This document shows positions 1-7,457 of a stretch of 39,771 nt of DNA, in pieces. The notes below the pieces were generated by a model that saw nothing but the letters and a program-made list of their open reading frames with translations, was not told the DNA's origin and searched no databases. Within the stretch, counting starts at the first letter, position 1; each line of letters begins with the position of its first letter. Origin of the DNA: Flavobacteriales bacterium (lineage in GTDB: Bacteria > Bacteroidota > Bacteroidia > Flavobacteriales_F > PHOS-HE28); contig JADJKO010000016.1 of the NCBI GenBank assembly GCA_016705955.1, forward strand, positions 1 through 39,771, read 5' to 3'. Position numbers and translations under genes: made by a program.

Positions 1-2
1 TT

Positions 3-398
3 ACCGAGCCGAGCTTGGCCCGCCTGTACATGGGCGCCACCCCCTGCTGTGAAATGCGCCCCGATGAACCCATCCAATGGTTCATCCGCGAGGAGGGTGG
101 CGACCAGACACTGGTGGCCAAGGGCAAGGTGATGGCCGTGTACCCCGGTGAGCGCCTGCGCTACACCACCTTCAACCCCAAGAGCAAGCTGCCCGATGAG
201 CCCGCGAGCCATACCACGGTGGACATCCACTTGGTACCGCTGGAGGAGGGCCGCACCCGCGTGGAACTGTGGCAGGGCGATTTCGCCGGATTGCCAATGG
301 CCGTGCGCCGCGCCCGCGAGGCCGGCAAGCAGTGGGTGGAGCAACTGGTGGGCCTGAAGCGCGTGGCGGAGGAACTCTCCGAGGCCATGGCGGCGTAG
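3..398 (+). CDS. SRPBCC / AHSA1-like protein, 5'-truncated by window edge
   Basis: The frame is open from the first bases of the window, so the true start lies to the left; the in-frame TTG at 15 and ATG at 30 are inside the protein. The visible 132 residues show the second half of an Activator-of-Hsp90-ATPase-like (AHSA1/SRPBCC) fold: strands ending in a YPGERLRYT segment, a loop rich in Pro and Asp, a TTVDIHLVPLEEGRTRVEL strand pair, then a long amphipathic C-terminal helix containing a conserved-type Trp (KQWVEQL). Proteins of this family are small cytosolic hydrophobic-ligand or stress-related proteins, often annotated as polyketide-cyclase-like; the ligand cannot be told from sequence. 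The family call is fairly confident. Nothing here gives a specific function. Confidence 0.7.
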   Translation, partial: TEPSLARLYMGATPCCEMRPDEPIQWFIREEGGDQTLVAKGKVMAVYPGERLRYTTFNPKSKLPDEPASHTTVDIHLVPLEEGRTRVELWQGDFAGLPMAVRRAREAGKQWVEQLVGLKRVAEELSEAMAA

Positions 399-487
399 TC
401 CATTTCACCGCAGAGGCGTAAGGACGCGAAGCGAACAGCCCGAGGCGGAGGAAATGAATTGAACCGCAGAGAAGCAGAGGGCGCAGA

Positions 488-528
488 GGAATGCAATGCG
501 TTGGGTGGAGTTGCCCCAACTGCATTCC
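488..528. other. Hairpin in the 407-620 element
   Basis: GGAATGCA (488-495) pairs exactly with TGCATTCC (521-528), and inside this GTTGGG (500-505) pairs with CCCAAC (515-520). This gives a two-stage stem-loop of 41 bases. It has no T-run on either side, so it is not a typical intrinsic terminator. Confidence 0.65.
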
Positions 529-552
529 GGAACTCGATCTTGAAGACCGTGA

Positions 553-578
553 ATGCCGCAGGGGACACCTTGCGGCAT
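553..578. other. Hairpin with tetraloop in the 407-620 element
   Basis: ATGCCGCA (553-560) pairs exactly with TGCGGCAT (571-578); GGG (561-563) then pairs with CCT (568-570) with one G-T wobble, leaving a GACA loop. This is an 11-bp stem. Only a short TT follows it on the plus strand, so terminator function is doubtful. Confidence 0.65.
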
Positions 579-683
579 TTGCATTCGGGATCCACTCTGT
601 GCTCTCTGCCCCTCTGCGGTGTGTATTTGAATTCCACGCGGATCCATGCATCGCCGCAGTGATCATCGACCCTGACGCGCTGA

Positions 684-1979
684 TCAGGGCAACGCTCCCG
701 CCAGCCACTTCAACTGCAGCTCCGCCAACTTGGCTTCGTACTGCGCGGTGAGCAGGCGTTGCTCAGCGGCGATGAGGCCTTGCTGTACATCACGCAATTC
801 CACGGATGTGATGGCACCGAGGCGGTAGCTCTCCAGTGCCACGTGTACTTGCGTGCGCGCACCACCGAGGTTGCTTTCCTCCAGCGCCACGCGTTGGTTG
901 GCCGTGGTGTGGTCGGTCCATGCGTTCAGCAGACTTTCCTCCAGTATCAGTTCCGCCTGTTCGGTGGTGATGGCCGCCTGCTCACGCGTGAGCTTCGCCA
1001 CCTCCAGCGCCTTGCTCGCTTGCGCTCCGCGGAACAACGGGATGCTGATGCGCGCGCCGTAATCCGGGCCGGTGCTCTGGTTGCTTTGCAGGAAACCCAC
1101 CGCCGAGGTGGACTTCGTGTAGCCGTAGTTGCCGAACACATCCACACGGGGAAGCAGCGCCCCGCGCAATTGTTTCACGCTGAGGTCCGCTGCGATGCGC
1201 TCCTGTCGTGCGAGCTGCAATGCGCTGTTCGCATTGTGCGCCGTCTGTTGCAGTTGCGTGAATTCCATCGGTTGTGTTGCGGGAATGTCCGTGGCGAGGG
1301 CGAGTTCCGTTGCGGGCCCGCGTCCCATCAGCGCGTTCACCCGGGCCACGGCGGCGGACTCCTGCACGAGCAGATCCAGCACGGCGGCGCTGTCCGCGCT
1401 CTGGTCCAATTGCGCTTGCACCACCGCAAGGCCACTGGCGCTGCCGATGCGCAGACCGGTGCGTGTGATCTCCAAGCGTTCGCCTGAGATGTGGACGCTT
1501 TCGCGCTGCACGGCGATGCCCTTCCGTAGTTGCACCACTTGGTAGTAGGCCGCGAGCACATCGTACACCGTGGCCTCGATCTCTTGTCGCAAGTGCGTCC
1601 GGCCGATGAGTTCAAGGGCTTCCAAGCGGTCCTTCGTCGCGAACATCGCGAGGCCGTCGAAGACGGTCCAGTTCAAGCGCACGGCGCCATCGAGCACGCG
1701 GCTGTCGGCATTGTCCGCCTCGCGCACTTCGCCGCTGAAGAAGGTCTGCTTGGTGCTGCTGTTGTCCACGGTGTAGGAGCCGACGGCATCCACCGTGGGC
1801 AGCATGCCCGCTTGCCCGGCGTTGTTCAACAATTCCGCGCTGCGTGCATCCAGCCTCGCCAGGCGGATGCCATGGTTCTGTTCCACCGCGATGCGCACGG
1901 CCTCATCGGCGGTGAGCACCTGTTGTGCGAAAAGGCCGGAGGCGCAGAGCGAAAGAAGTAGGGCGATCGATTGCTTCAT
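684..1979 (-). CDS. TolC-family outer-membrane efflux protein
   Basis: This 431-residue protein is of the usual TolC/OprM length. It starts with a clear signal peptide (MKQSIALLLSLCASGLFAQ), followed by LTADEAVRIAVEQNHGIRLARL, the typical opening helix of the outer-membrane-factor family. It then has two repeats of long helices rich in Ala, Gln and Glu, and ends with AQYEAKLAELQLKWLAGAL. It would form the trimeric outer-membrane duct of the RND pump encoded just upstream. Its ATG overlaps the RND stop codon by 4 bp (ATGA at 1976-1979), so translation is coupled. It is the last gene of the marR-adaptor-RND-tolC operon. There is no lipobox, which fits many Bacteroidota homologues. The substrate is not predictable from this gene. 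Confidence 0.93.
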   Translation of the reverse strand: MKQSIALLLSLCASGLFAQQVLTADEAVRIAVEQNHGIRLARLDARSAELLNNAGQAGMLPTVDAVGSYTVDNSSTKQTFFSGEVREADNADSRVLDGAVRLNWTVFDGLAMFATKDRLEALELIGRTHLRQEIEATVYDVLAAYYQVVQLRKGIAVQRESVHISGERLEITRTGLRIGSASGLAVVQAQLDQSADSAAVLDLLVQESAAVARVNALMGRGPATELALATDIPATQPMEFTQLQQTAHNANSALQLARQERIAADLSVKQLRGALLPRVDVFGNYGYTKSTSAVGFLQSNQSTGPDYGARISIPLFRGAQASKALEVAKLTREQAAITTEQAELILEESLLNAWTDHTTANQRVALEESNLGGARTQVHVALESYRLGAITSVELRDVQQGLIAAEQRLLTAQYEAKLAELQLKWLAGALP

Positions 1980-4900
1980 GCGGTCGCGATGGGTTCGATG
2001 GACGGCGCATCATCACCGGCCACATCGGCACGGCTATGTTCACGACTCATGTAGCTATAAAGGGCGGGCACCACGTACAGCGTGAGGACCAAGGCGAACA
2101 GCAATCCGCCGATGATCGCAATGCCCATCGGCACGCGGCTCTTCGCGGCGGCGCCCAGGCCCAGCGCGATCGGCAACGCACCAAGCACGGTGGCCAAACT
2201 GGTCATGAGGATCGGACGGAATCGCTGGCCTGCGGCGTCCACCACGGCGTCGAGCTTCTTCAATCCGGCGTCCTTGCGCTGGTTCGCGAACTCCACGATG
2301 AGGATCCCGTTCTTGGTGACGAGGCCCACGAGCACGATGATGCCGATCTCCGAGAAGATGTTGAGCGTGTGCCCGCCGATCCACAGCGTGACCAACGCAC
2401 CGGCCAATGCGAGCGGCACGGTGAACATCACGACGAGCGGATCGATCCAACTCTCGAACTGCGCGGCGAGGATGAGGAAGATGAGGACCAGCGCCAGCAG
2501 GAAGGCGAACTGCAAGCTGCTGCCGCTCTCGGCGAATTCCTTGCTCACGCCACCGAGCGCGGTGCTGAAGCTGTCGTCCAATACTTCGTCCGCAATGCGG
2601 TCCATCGCGGCGATGCCATCGCCGATGGTCTTGCCATCCACGGTGCTGGCGCTCACGGTGGCGCTCACGTAGCGGTTGTAGCGGAAGAGTTGCGGCGGTG
2701 TGCTTCGGTCGCTGGTGCGCACCAGGTTGTCCAATTGCACCATCTCGCCTTTGTCATTGCGGACATAGGCACTGCTCAGGTCGATGGGTGCGCTGCGATT
2801 CTCGCGCGTGGCCTGACCGATCACCTGGTACTGCTTGCCCTGCATAATGAAGTAGCCGTAGCGCTGGCCGCTGAAGTAGAGTTGAAGTGTTTCGGCGATG
2901 TCCTGCATGCTCACGCCCATGGCGCGTGCGCGATCACGATCGATCTCCACGTTCAGCTCCGGCTTGTTGAACTTCAGGTTGAGGTCCACCACTTCGAAGG
3001 TGGGATCGGCCGCTGCCTTTTCCATGAAGGTGGGGATCACTTCGCGTAAGCGTTCGAAGTCCGGCGCTTGGATCACATACTCCACCGGCAGGCGCGTGAA
3101 GCGTGATCCACCGATGGTAGGCTCTTGCACCACGAAACTGCGCGCGAGATTGAAGCGCTGCACCTTGCCCATGATGGTCTTCGCGAGCTCGTCCTGTGTC
3201 TTGTCGCGTTCGCCCGGTGGCACCAAGGTCACGCGCACAAAACCGTTGTTGGTGGACGATGCGGTGCCGAAGCCGGGTGCCGTTACACTTAACAGCGCTT
3301 CGCGTTCGGGCATGGTGTCCACCAATTCGATCACATGACCGATGTAGTCGTTCATCAGTTCAAAGCTGGTGCCTTCGGGCGCGGTGCTCATCACCATGAA
3401 GCGGCTCTTGTCCTCGGCCGGTGCCAACTCGCTGGGGATGTTGGAGCCCGCCAGCCAGATCAAGCCAAGGCTCAACGCCATAACGACGAAGGCCAGCCAA
3501 CGCCTGCGGAGGAAGCCGTTCAGCGAGCGCTCGTACCCGCGCGACAGCCGTTCGAAGAAACGTTCGGTGACCACGTAGAAGCGGCTGTGCTTCGTTTTCC
3601 GGTTGAGCAAGCGCGCACTCATCATCGGCGTAAGTGATAGCGAGACCACGGCGCTGATGATGACCGCACCGGCCACGACGATGCCGAACTCACGGAAGAG
3701 CCGGCCGGTGAGGCCGCTGAGGAAGATGATGGGCAGGAACACTGCCGCTAGTGTGATGGTGGTGCTGACGATGGCGAAGGTGATCTCCTTGGATCCTTCG
3801 TGCCCCGCCCTGATCGGGTCCATGCCGTCCTCGATCTTGGAGTAGATGTTCTCCAGCACCACGATCGCATCGTCCACCACGATGCCGGTGGCGAGCACGA
3901 TGGCGAGCAGCGTGAGGATGTTGATGCTGAAGCCCGCCGCCCACATGATGAAGAAGGAACCGATGAGCGAGATCGGGATCGCGAGCACCGGGATGAGCGT
4001 GGTGCGCCAGTCACGCAAGAAGACGAAGATCACGAGCACCACTAGCCCGAAGGCGATGAGCACCGTCTCTTCCACTTCCACGATCGCAGCGCGAATGCCA
4101 ACGGTTGTGTCCAAGGCCACGGTGTAACGCAGGTCTTCGGGCAGGTCCTTCTTGATCTGTTCCACGCGTTTGTAGAACTCATCGGCGATGGCGACATAGT
4201 TGCTGCCCGGCTGTGGGGTGATGGCGATGGCCACCTGTGCCACGCCGCCGTTCCCCCGCAACAGCGAACGTTCGTTCTCCGGTCGCAATTCCGCCACACC
4301 GATGTCGCGCATGCGCACCACACGCCCATCGTTCTCTCGGATGATGAGATCATTGAACTCCTCTTCCGTGGTGAGCCGACCGGATGTGCGGATGCTCAGT
4401 TCGGTGTTGAAGCCTTCGATGCGTCCGCTCGGCAGTTCCACGTTCTCGCGGTTCAGCGCGCTGCGCACATCGCTCGGCGTCACCTGGAAGCCGGCCATCT
4501 TCACCGGGTCCAGCTGTAGCTTCATGCTGTACTTCTTCTCGCCCCACACGCGGATGTTGCTCACGCCGGGGATCGTTTGCAGCCGTTCCCTGAAAACGTC
4601 GTTGGCGATCTGGCTCAGCTCGAGCATGCTCCGTTGATCGCTTTGCACGGTCATCGCCACGATCGGGCTGCTGTCCGCGTCGCTCTTCGCCACAATGGGC
4701 GGGTCCACATCCGTGGGGAGGTCGCGCAAACTGCCGCTAACGCGATCGCGCACATCGTTCGCTGCGGCTTCCAGATCGACGTCCAGTTCGAACTCCACGG
4801 TGATGGTGCTACGGCCATCGCTGCTAACGCTCGTGAGGTTGCGGATGCCGGCGATGCCGTTGATCTGTTCCTCCAGCACCTCGGTGATCTGGCTTTCGAT

Positions 4901-5074
4901 GATGTCCGCGTTCGCACCCACGTAGTTGGTGGTCACGGTGATCACCGGCGGATCCACGCTCGGGTACTCCCGCACGCCGAGGAAGTTGAAGCCGATCGCA
5001 CCGAACAACACGATGATGATCGAGATCACCGAGGCGAGCACGGGCCGGTTGATGCTTACGGTCCCGATGTTCAT
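1976..5074 (-). CDS. RND multidrug-efflux permease (AcrB/MexF-like, HAE1 type)
   Basis: At 1032 residues this is a full-length inner-membrane proton-driven pump. It has an N-terminal TM1 (about 9-30), a first periplasmic porter part containing the family-typical REYPSVDPP, ANADIIESQI and EEQINGIAG segments (35-76), TM2-6 from about 335, a second periplasmic half, and TM8-12 near the C-terminus. The proton-relay pair is present in TM4 as Asp401-Asp402 (GIVVDDAIVVLEN), and a Lys occurs in the TM10 segment LVGLVTKNGILIVEF. The acidic pair and overall motifs place it with drug and organic-compound pumps rather than metal pumps. The 4-bp overlap with tolC marks an operon. Its start is unusual: only 3 bp separate it from the stop of the chimeric gene upstream, with no clear Shine-Dalgarno sequence, whereas the other junctions of the operon overlap by ATGA. 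Its first 25 codons are duplicated at 5573-5647. Confidence 0.95.
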   Translation of the reverse strand: MNIGTVSINRPVLASVISIIIVLFGAIGFNFLGVREYPSVDPPVITVTTNYVGANADIIESQITEVLEEQINGIAGIRNLTSVSSDGRSTITVEFELDVDLEAAANDVRDRVSGSLRDLPTDVDPPIVAKSDADSSPIVAMTVQSDQRSMLELSQIANDVFRERLQTIPGVSNIRVWGEKKYSMKLQLDPVKMAGFQVTPSDVRSALNRENVELPSGRIEGFNTELSIRTSGRLTTEEEFNDLIIRENDGRVVRMRDIGVAELRPENERSLLRGNGGVAQVAIAITPQPGSNYVAIADEFYKRVEQIKKDLPEDLRYTVALDTTVGIRAAIVEVEETVLIAFGLVVLVIFVFLRDWRTTLIPVLAIPISLIGSFFIMWAAGFSINILTLLAIVLATGIVVDDAIVVLENIYSKIEDGMDPIRAGHEGSKEITFAIVSTTITLAAVFLPIIFLSGLTGRLFREFGIVVAGAVIISAVVSLSLTPMMSARLLNRKTKHSRFYVVTERFFERLSRGYERSLNGFLRRRWLAFVVMALSLGLIWLAGSNIPSELAPAEDKSRFMVMSTAPEGTSFELMNDYIGHVIELVDTMPEREALLSVTAPGFGTASSTNNGFVRVTLVPPGERDKTQDELAKTIMGKVQRFNLARSFVVQEPTIGGSRFTRLPVEYVIQAPDFERLREVIPTFMEKAAADPTFEVVDLNLKFNKPELNVEIDRDRARAMGVSMQDIAETLQLYFSGQRYGYFIMQGKQYQVIGQATRENRSAPIDLSSAYVRNDKGEMVQLDNLVRTSDRSTPPQLFRYNRYVSATVSASTVDGKTIGDGIAAMDRIADEVLDDSFSTALGGVSKEFAESGSSLQFAFLLALVLIFLILAAQFESWIDPLVVMFTVPLALAGALVTLWIGGHTLNIFSEIGIIVLVGLVTKNGILIVEFANQRKDAGLKKLDAVVDAAGQRFRPILMTSLATVLGALPIALGLGAAAKSRVPMGIAIIGGLLFALVLTLYVVPALYSYMSREHSRADVAGDDAPSIEPIATA
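5000..5074 (-). repeat. 75-bp direct repeat, copy A (start of the RND gene)
   Basis: Codons 1-25 of the RND permease. This segment matches 5573-5647 at 70 of 75 bases. All five differences are synonymous, so both copies encode the same 25 residues. Similarity stops at the ATG on one side and after the Gly25 codon on the other. Confidence 0.95.
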
Positions 5075-5077
5075 GCT

Positions 5078-5647
5078 TTAGTATGAATCGCGATAATGAA
5101 CATTCTCAGTGATATGAATGACCTCTCTGATCGCTTTTGCCTCGCGACGAGCGAATGATCTTGTTCTTGAGCATCCAGAAGTTGAATAGCCAATTACTGA
5201 CTCGTCTTTCCAATCTAGAAGTTGATGGTTGATAAACTGGGACTTGGCATAAATGATGTACTCCGATCCAAGATCCAGTCGGAGTTTGCAGTCCGTTTCT
5301 GAATCGAGACCGGTACGGACAACGATGGTGTCATTCACTTCCGCACCCTTGTATCCTTCAAGGACCAGGACGGTATATTCGTTCATGAACCGAGGGCCGA
5401 AGGATCGTTGTTGTGATCCCTGACTCAGTGAGTCCAACGGAACGGAATCCTGTTGAAGTGCTTTATGCAGAACCGCTTGGATGATCTTCCCGTGAACTAC
5501 GAGGTGTGACCCCTCAACGGCACTCCGGATAGTTGGTTTAGGGGGACAGTCACAGGCGCAGGTTCTGGTAACACCGAACAGCACAATGATGATCGAGATC
5601 ACCGATGCGAGCACCGGCCGGTTGATGCTGACGGTCCCGATGTTCAT
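5078..5647 (-). CDS. Chimeric gene: RND TM1 leader fused to TIMP/NTR-like secreted domain
   Basis: The 189-residue product has two parts. Residues 1-25 are identical to the N-terminus of the RND pump encoded next door, including its first membrane helix. From residue 26 it is unrelated to RND and resembles bacterial TIMP-like (NTR/OB-fold) exported proteins: a Cys cluster (Cys30, Cys32, Cys34) straight after the hydrophobic segment, a VVHGKI strand, YTVLVLEGYKG, VVRTG, a Cys at 120, LGSEYIIYAKS, and the family-typical CSRT at 159-162. The RND helix is placed where a signal peptide would be needed. The start overlaps the adaptor stop by ATGA (5644-5647), the arrangement expected for the pump itself. 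The TIMP part is about 43% GC over 5101-5280, against about 63% in a neighbouring line, and so looks acquired. The function is unknown; protease inhibition is not implied for bacterial members. Confidence 0.8.
   Translation of the reverse strand: MNIGTVSINRPVLASVISIIIVLFGVTRTCACDCPPKPTIRSAVEGSHLVVHGKIIQAVLHKALQQDSVPLDSLSQGSQQRSFGPRFMNEYTVLVLEGYKGAEVNDTIVVRTGLDSETDCKLRLDLGSEYIIYAKSQFINHQLLDWKDESVIGYSTSGCSRTRSFARREAKAIREVIHITENVHYRDSY
5573..5647 (-). repeat. 75-bp direct repeat, copy B (leader of the chimeric gene)
   Basis: Second copy of the RND 5' end, differing from copy A at five silent positions. This copy carries the ATGA overlap with the adaptor gene, so positionally it is the ancestral pump start. 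The body of a pump no longer follows it. Confidence 0.95.
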
Positions 5648-6714
5648 CGTGCGCTGTCCGTTACCACGGTGGCGTTCATGGCATTCGATGGGATCGCCGA
5701 GACCGGCATGCCTTCGCGCACGGCGAGCAGACCGGTCACCAACACGGAGTCACCGGCCTGTGCGCCACTCGTCAATTGCACAGTGTTCGCACTGCGGATG
5801 CCCGTCTTCACGCGCAAACTCACAGCCTTGCCATCCTTGATCACAAGTACCTTCTGACCTTGGATATCGGGGATCAGCGCTTCGGCCGGGACGACGAGCG
5901 CATCCGTGATCCGTTCCAATCGCACATCCACTTTCGTGAAGGAGCCGGGGAGAAGATGACCGCTCTTGTTGTCGCTGCGCGCGCGCACCTTCACGGTGCG
6001 GGTCGTGGCATCCACGCTGGGGTCTGCGGCGTACACTTCACCAGCGTAAGTCGTTGTATCGCCCTCCAGGGAGAAGCTGATCGCAGTGCCGGGCTTCATC
6101 ATCCTGCCATAGCGTTCCGGCACGGCGAACTCCACCTTGATCGGGTCGATCTGCTGCAAGCGTGCGATCACGGCGTTGCTGGCCACATAGCCGCCCTCGC
6201 TTGCTGAGCGCAGGCCCACCTTCCCATTGAACGGTGCGCGGATGGTGCTCTTCGCGATGCGTGCCCGCAGTTCGTCGGCCTCGGCTTGCAGGCCCGTGAG
6301 CTGGGCTTGCGCCGCATCGAACTGTTCCTGGCTGATCCCGCTCACCGCGAGCAATTGCTCCTTGCGGCCCGCATCGTCCCTGGCCAGTTTCAGGTTCGCT
6401 TCGGCCTTGCGCAGTTGCGCCTGGAGTTCGTCGTCGTTGATCTTCAGCAGCACCTGGCCCGCGCTCACATTGCCGCCCTCGGTGAATCCGATGGACGTGA
6501 CACGGCCGGCGAGCTCGCTCACCAGGTCCACCTCTTCATTGGCCATGAGCGTGCCCGTGGTCACGATGGCATTGTCCAATGCGGTGGGCGTGAGCACATG
6601 CACCTGCACGGCCATGGGAGGCATGGCACCGCCACCGGCGGCCTTCTCTTCCCCGCCGCCGCATGCGGACAGCAGGGTGATCATCGCCGCAGCGATCGTG
6701 TTCGTTCGCATCAT
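5644..6714 (-). CDS. RND periplasmic adaptor lipoprotein (HlyD/AcrA family)
   Basis: This 356-residue membrane-fusion protein has a lipoprotein signal ending LLSAC, with Cys18 as the predicted lipidated residue, followed by a Gly/Glu-rich linker. It then shows the first lipoyl half (VDLVSELAGRVTSIGFTEG), a helical hairpin (about 110-160), the second lipoyl half (STIRAPFNGKVGLR), a beta-barrel and a membrane-proximal domain near the C-terminus. It would link the inner-membrane RND pump to TolC. A second in-frame ATG directly follows the first, so the start may be one codon later. It overlaps marR upstream and the chimeric gene downstream by ATGA. The adaptor is standard; the gene it is coupled to is not. 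Confidence 0.93.
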   Translation of the reverse strand: MMRTNTIAAAMITLLSACGGGEEKAAGGGAMPPMAVQVHVLTPTALDNAIVTTGTLMANEEVDLVSELAGRVTSIGFTEGGNVSAGQVLLKINDDELQAQLRKAEANLKLARDDAGRKEQLLAVSGISQEQFDAAQAQLTGLQAEADELRARIAKSTIRAPFNGKVGLRSASEGGYVASNAVIARLQQIDPIKVEFAVPERYGRMMKPGTAISFSLEGDTTTYAGEVYAADPSVDATTRTVKVRARSDNKSGHLLPGSFTKVDVRLERITDALVVPAEALIPDIQGQKVLVIKDGKAVSLRVKTGIRSANTVQLTSGAQAGDSVLVTGLLAVREGMPVSAIPSNAMNATVVTDSAR

Positions 6715-7172
6715 AGGGGTATCCGCTTCGTGGTCATGCGCGCGGGCGCTTTCGTGGGCCGCATGTTCTCCACCAGCAGCGTGAGCTGTTGTTGGAAGAG
6801 CGTGCGCTCCTTCTTGTTCATGCCTTTCATCGCGTCGTCGTTCAATTCGTCATAGGCCTTCCGGATGGCCTTCACTGCGGGCCGCGCCTTGGGCGTGAGC
6901 TTCACGATGAACTTGCGACGGTCGCCTTCGCAGGCGCACCGTTCCACGTAGCCGTTCTCCGCGAAGTGGTCCAGCGCGCGGGTCATCGCCACCTTGTCCA
7001 GGTCCAGCGCGTCGGCGAGTTCCTGTTGGCTCAACTTGCCCTTGTGCTCATCGATGGTGAGCAGCACGAAGAACCAGTTCGTGATGTCCAGCCCTGCCAG
7101 CTTCTCCTGCAAGCGGATGAAGTATTGGTGGGCGGCAACGGAACACCAGTAGCCGATGGGGGTGCGAAGCAT
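6711..7172 (-). CDS. MarR-family transcriptional regulator
   Basis: This 153-residue winged-helix protein is of typical MarR length. N-terminal helices are followed by a helix-turn-helix region (KLSQQELADALDLDKVAMTRALDHFAENGYVER), then the wing with the basic CEGDRRKFIVKLTPKA segment, which corresponds to the DxRxxxxxLT motif of the family. A long C-terminal dimerisation helix ends the protein. As the first gene of the efflux operon it very likely represses its own transcription and that of the pump, with release by a small ligand. Two dyad sequences lie upstream of its start (7192-7205 and 7231-7244). Its stop overlaps the adaptor start by ATGA. The ligand is unknown. Confidence 0.92.
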   Translation of the reverse strand: MLRTPIGYWCSVAAHQYFIRLQEKLAGLDITNWFFVLLTIDEHKGKLSQQELADALDLDKVAMTRALDHFAENGYVERCACEGDRRKFIVKLTPKARPAVKAIRKAYDELNDDAMKGMNKKERTLFQQQLTLLVENMRPTKAPARMTTKRIPL

Positions 7173-7191
7173 GAACGTTGCGTGGGAAACA

Positions 7192-7205
7192 GTTACAAAT
7201 GAAAC
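7192..7205. promoter_or_regulatory. Candidate MarR operator
   Basis: The 14-bp imperfect palindrome GTTACAAATGAAAC has the symmetric core GTTnCAnnTGnAAC and lies 20-33 bp upstream of the marR start. On the minus strand it contains TTCATTTG, one base from the Bacteroidota -7 consensus TAnnTTTG. Operator and promoter may therefore overlap, as expected for autorepression. This is inference from position and symmetry. Confidence 0.45.
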
Positions 7206-7230
7206 GAAAGGGATGAATACGGACCTCGGG

Positions 7231-7244
7231 GATCGTTAACGATC
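7231..7244. promoter_or_regulatory. Perfect 14-bp palindrome upstream of marR
   Basis: GATCGTTAACGATC is its own reverse complement and lies about 59-72 bp upstream of the marR start, in the gap between the feo and efflux operons. It could be a second regulator site. Its sequence differs from the 7192-7205 dyad, so it need not bind the same protein. Confidence 0.35.
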
Positions 7245-7269
7245 GCCAAGCATCACGGTCCGAACCCGG

Positions 7270-7290
7270 CACAAAGCGCTGCTCTTTGTG
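7270..7290. terminator. Stem-loop after the feo operon, no U-tract
   Basis: CACAAAG (7270-7276) pairs exactly with CTTTGTG (7284-7290) around a 7-base loop, 17 bp past the stop of the last feo gene. The bases after it on the minus strand are GC-rich, so it is at best a weak or Rho-assisted terminator or a 3'-end-protecting stem. Confidence 0.3.
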
Positions 7291-7307
7291 ACCTGTTCCG
7301 GAGGTGC

Positions 7308-7457
7308 CTAGCGGTATCCTTCGCACGCCGTGCAAGGGCCGCAAGCGGTTCGATCGGAACCTCGCCCGTTCCTTTTCGCACGCGTCACGGGCACCCAAGC
7401 ACGCATCAGGTACGCGGCGGCAAGGAGCACGATGAGGATGGCGAGCGTGGTCTGCAT
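7308..7457 (-). CDS. FeoB-associated Cys-rich small membrane protein
   Basis: This is a 49-residue protein starting MQTTLAILIVLLAAAYLMRA. A single N-terminal membrane helix is followed by a basic linker and a C-terminal Cys cluster, CGPCTAC, ending EGYR. The layout matches the FeoB_associated family of one-helix CxxC proteins found next to feoB. They are thought to assist ferrous-iron transport, perhaps by passing or sensing Fe(II), but the mechanism is not established. The start was chosen because the ATG overlaps the feoB stop by one base (TGATG, 7455-7459) and the helix starts immediately. A longer open frame exists upstream but runs inside feoB. Confidence 0.85.
   Translation of the reverse strand: MQTTLAILIVLLAAAYLMRAWVPVTRAKRNGRGSDRTACGPCTACEGYR

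Larger units (their letters stand above)
407..620. repeat. Structured intergenic element with inverted ends
   Basis: The left end (463-490, beginning ACCGCAGAG) and the reverse complement of the right end (593-620, also beginning ACCGCAGAG) match at about 22 of 28 positions, so the element has imperfect terminal inverted repeats. A third, shorter related unit in the same orientation as the left end lies at 407-431. Between the ends are two strong hairpins (488-528 and 553-578). No credible protein is encoded: the frames crossing it are short and repetitive in composition. It occupies most of the gap between two gene ends (398 and 684). It looks like a MITE/REP-like or degenerate dispersed repeat. 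Whether it recurs in the genome cannot be seen from this window. Confidence 0.6.

Noticed and set aside
459..662. Short open frame (beginning MNRREAEGAEE) in the intergenic element
   Set aside because: Its residues simply translate the GCAGAG-type inverted repeats; there is no signal or domain, and the DNA is better explained as a folded repeat.
1925..3049. Long plus-strand open frame antisense to the tolC/RND junction
   Set aside because: It lies opposite two clear genes, has low-complexity His/Asp/Arg-rich composition and no recognisable domain. Such frames are common opposite GC-rich genes.
7270..7290. Standard intrinsic terminator for the feo operon
   Set aside because: The stem is exact but no U-tract follows on the minus strand, so only a weak terminator or stabilising stem is claimed.
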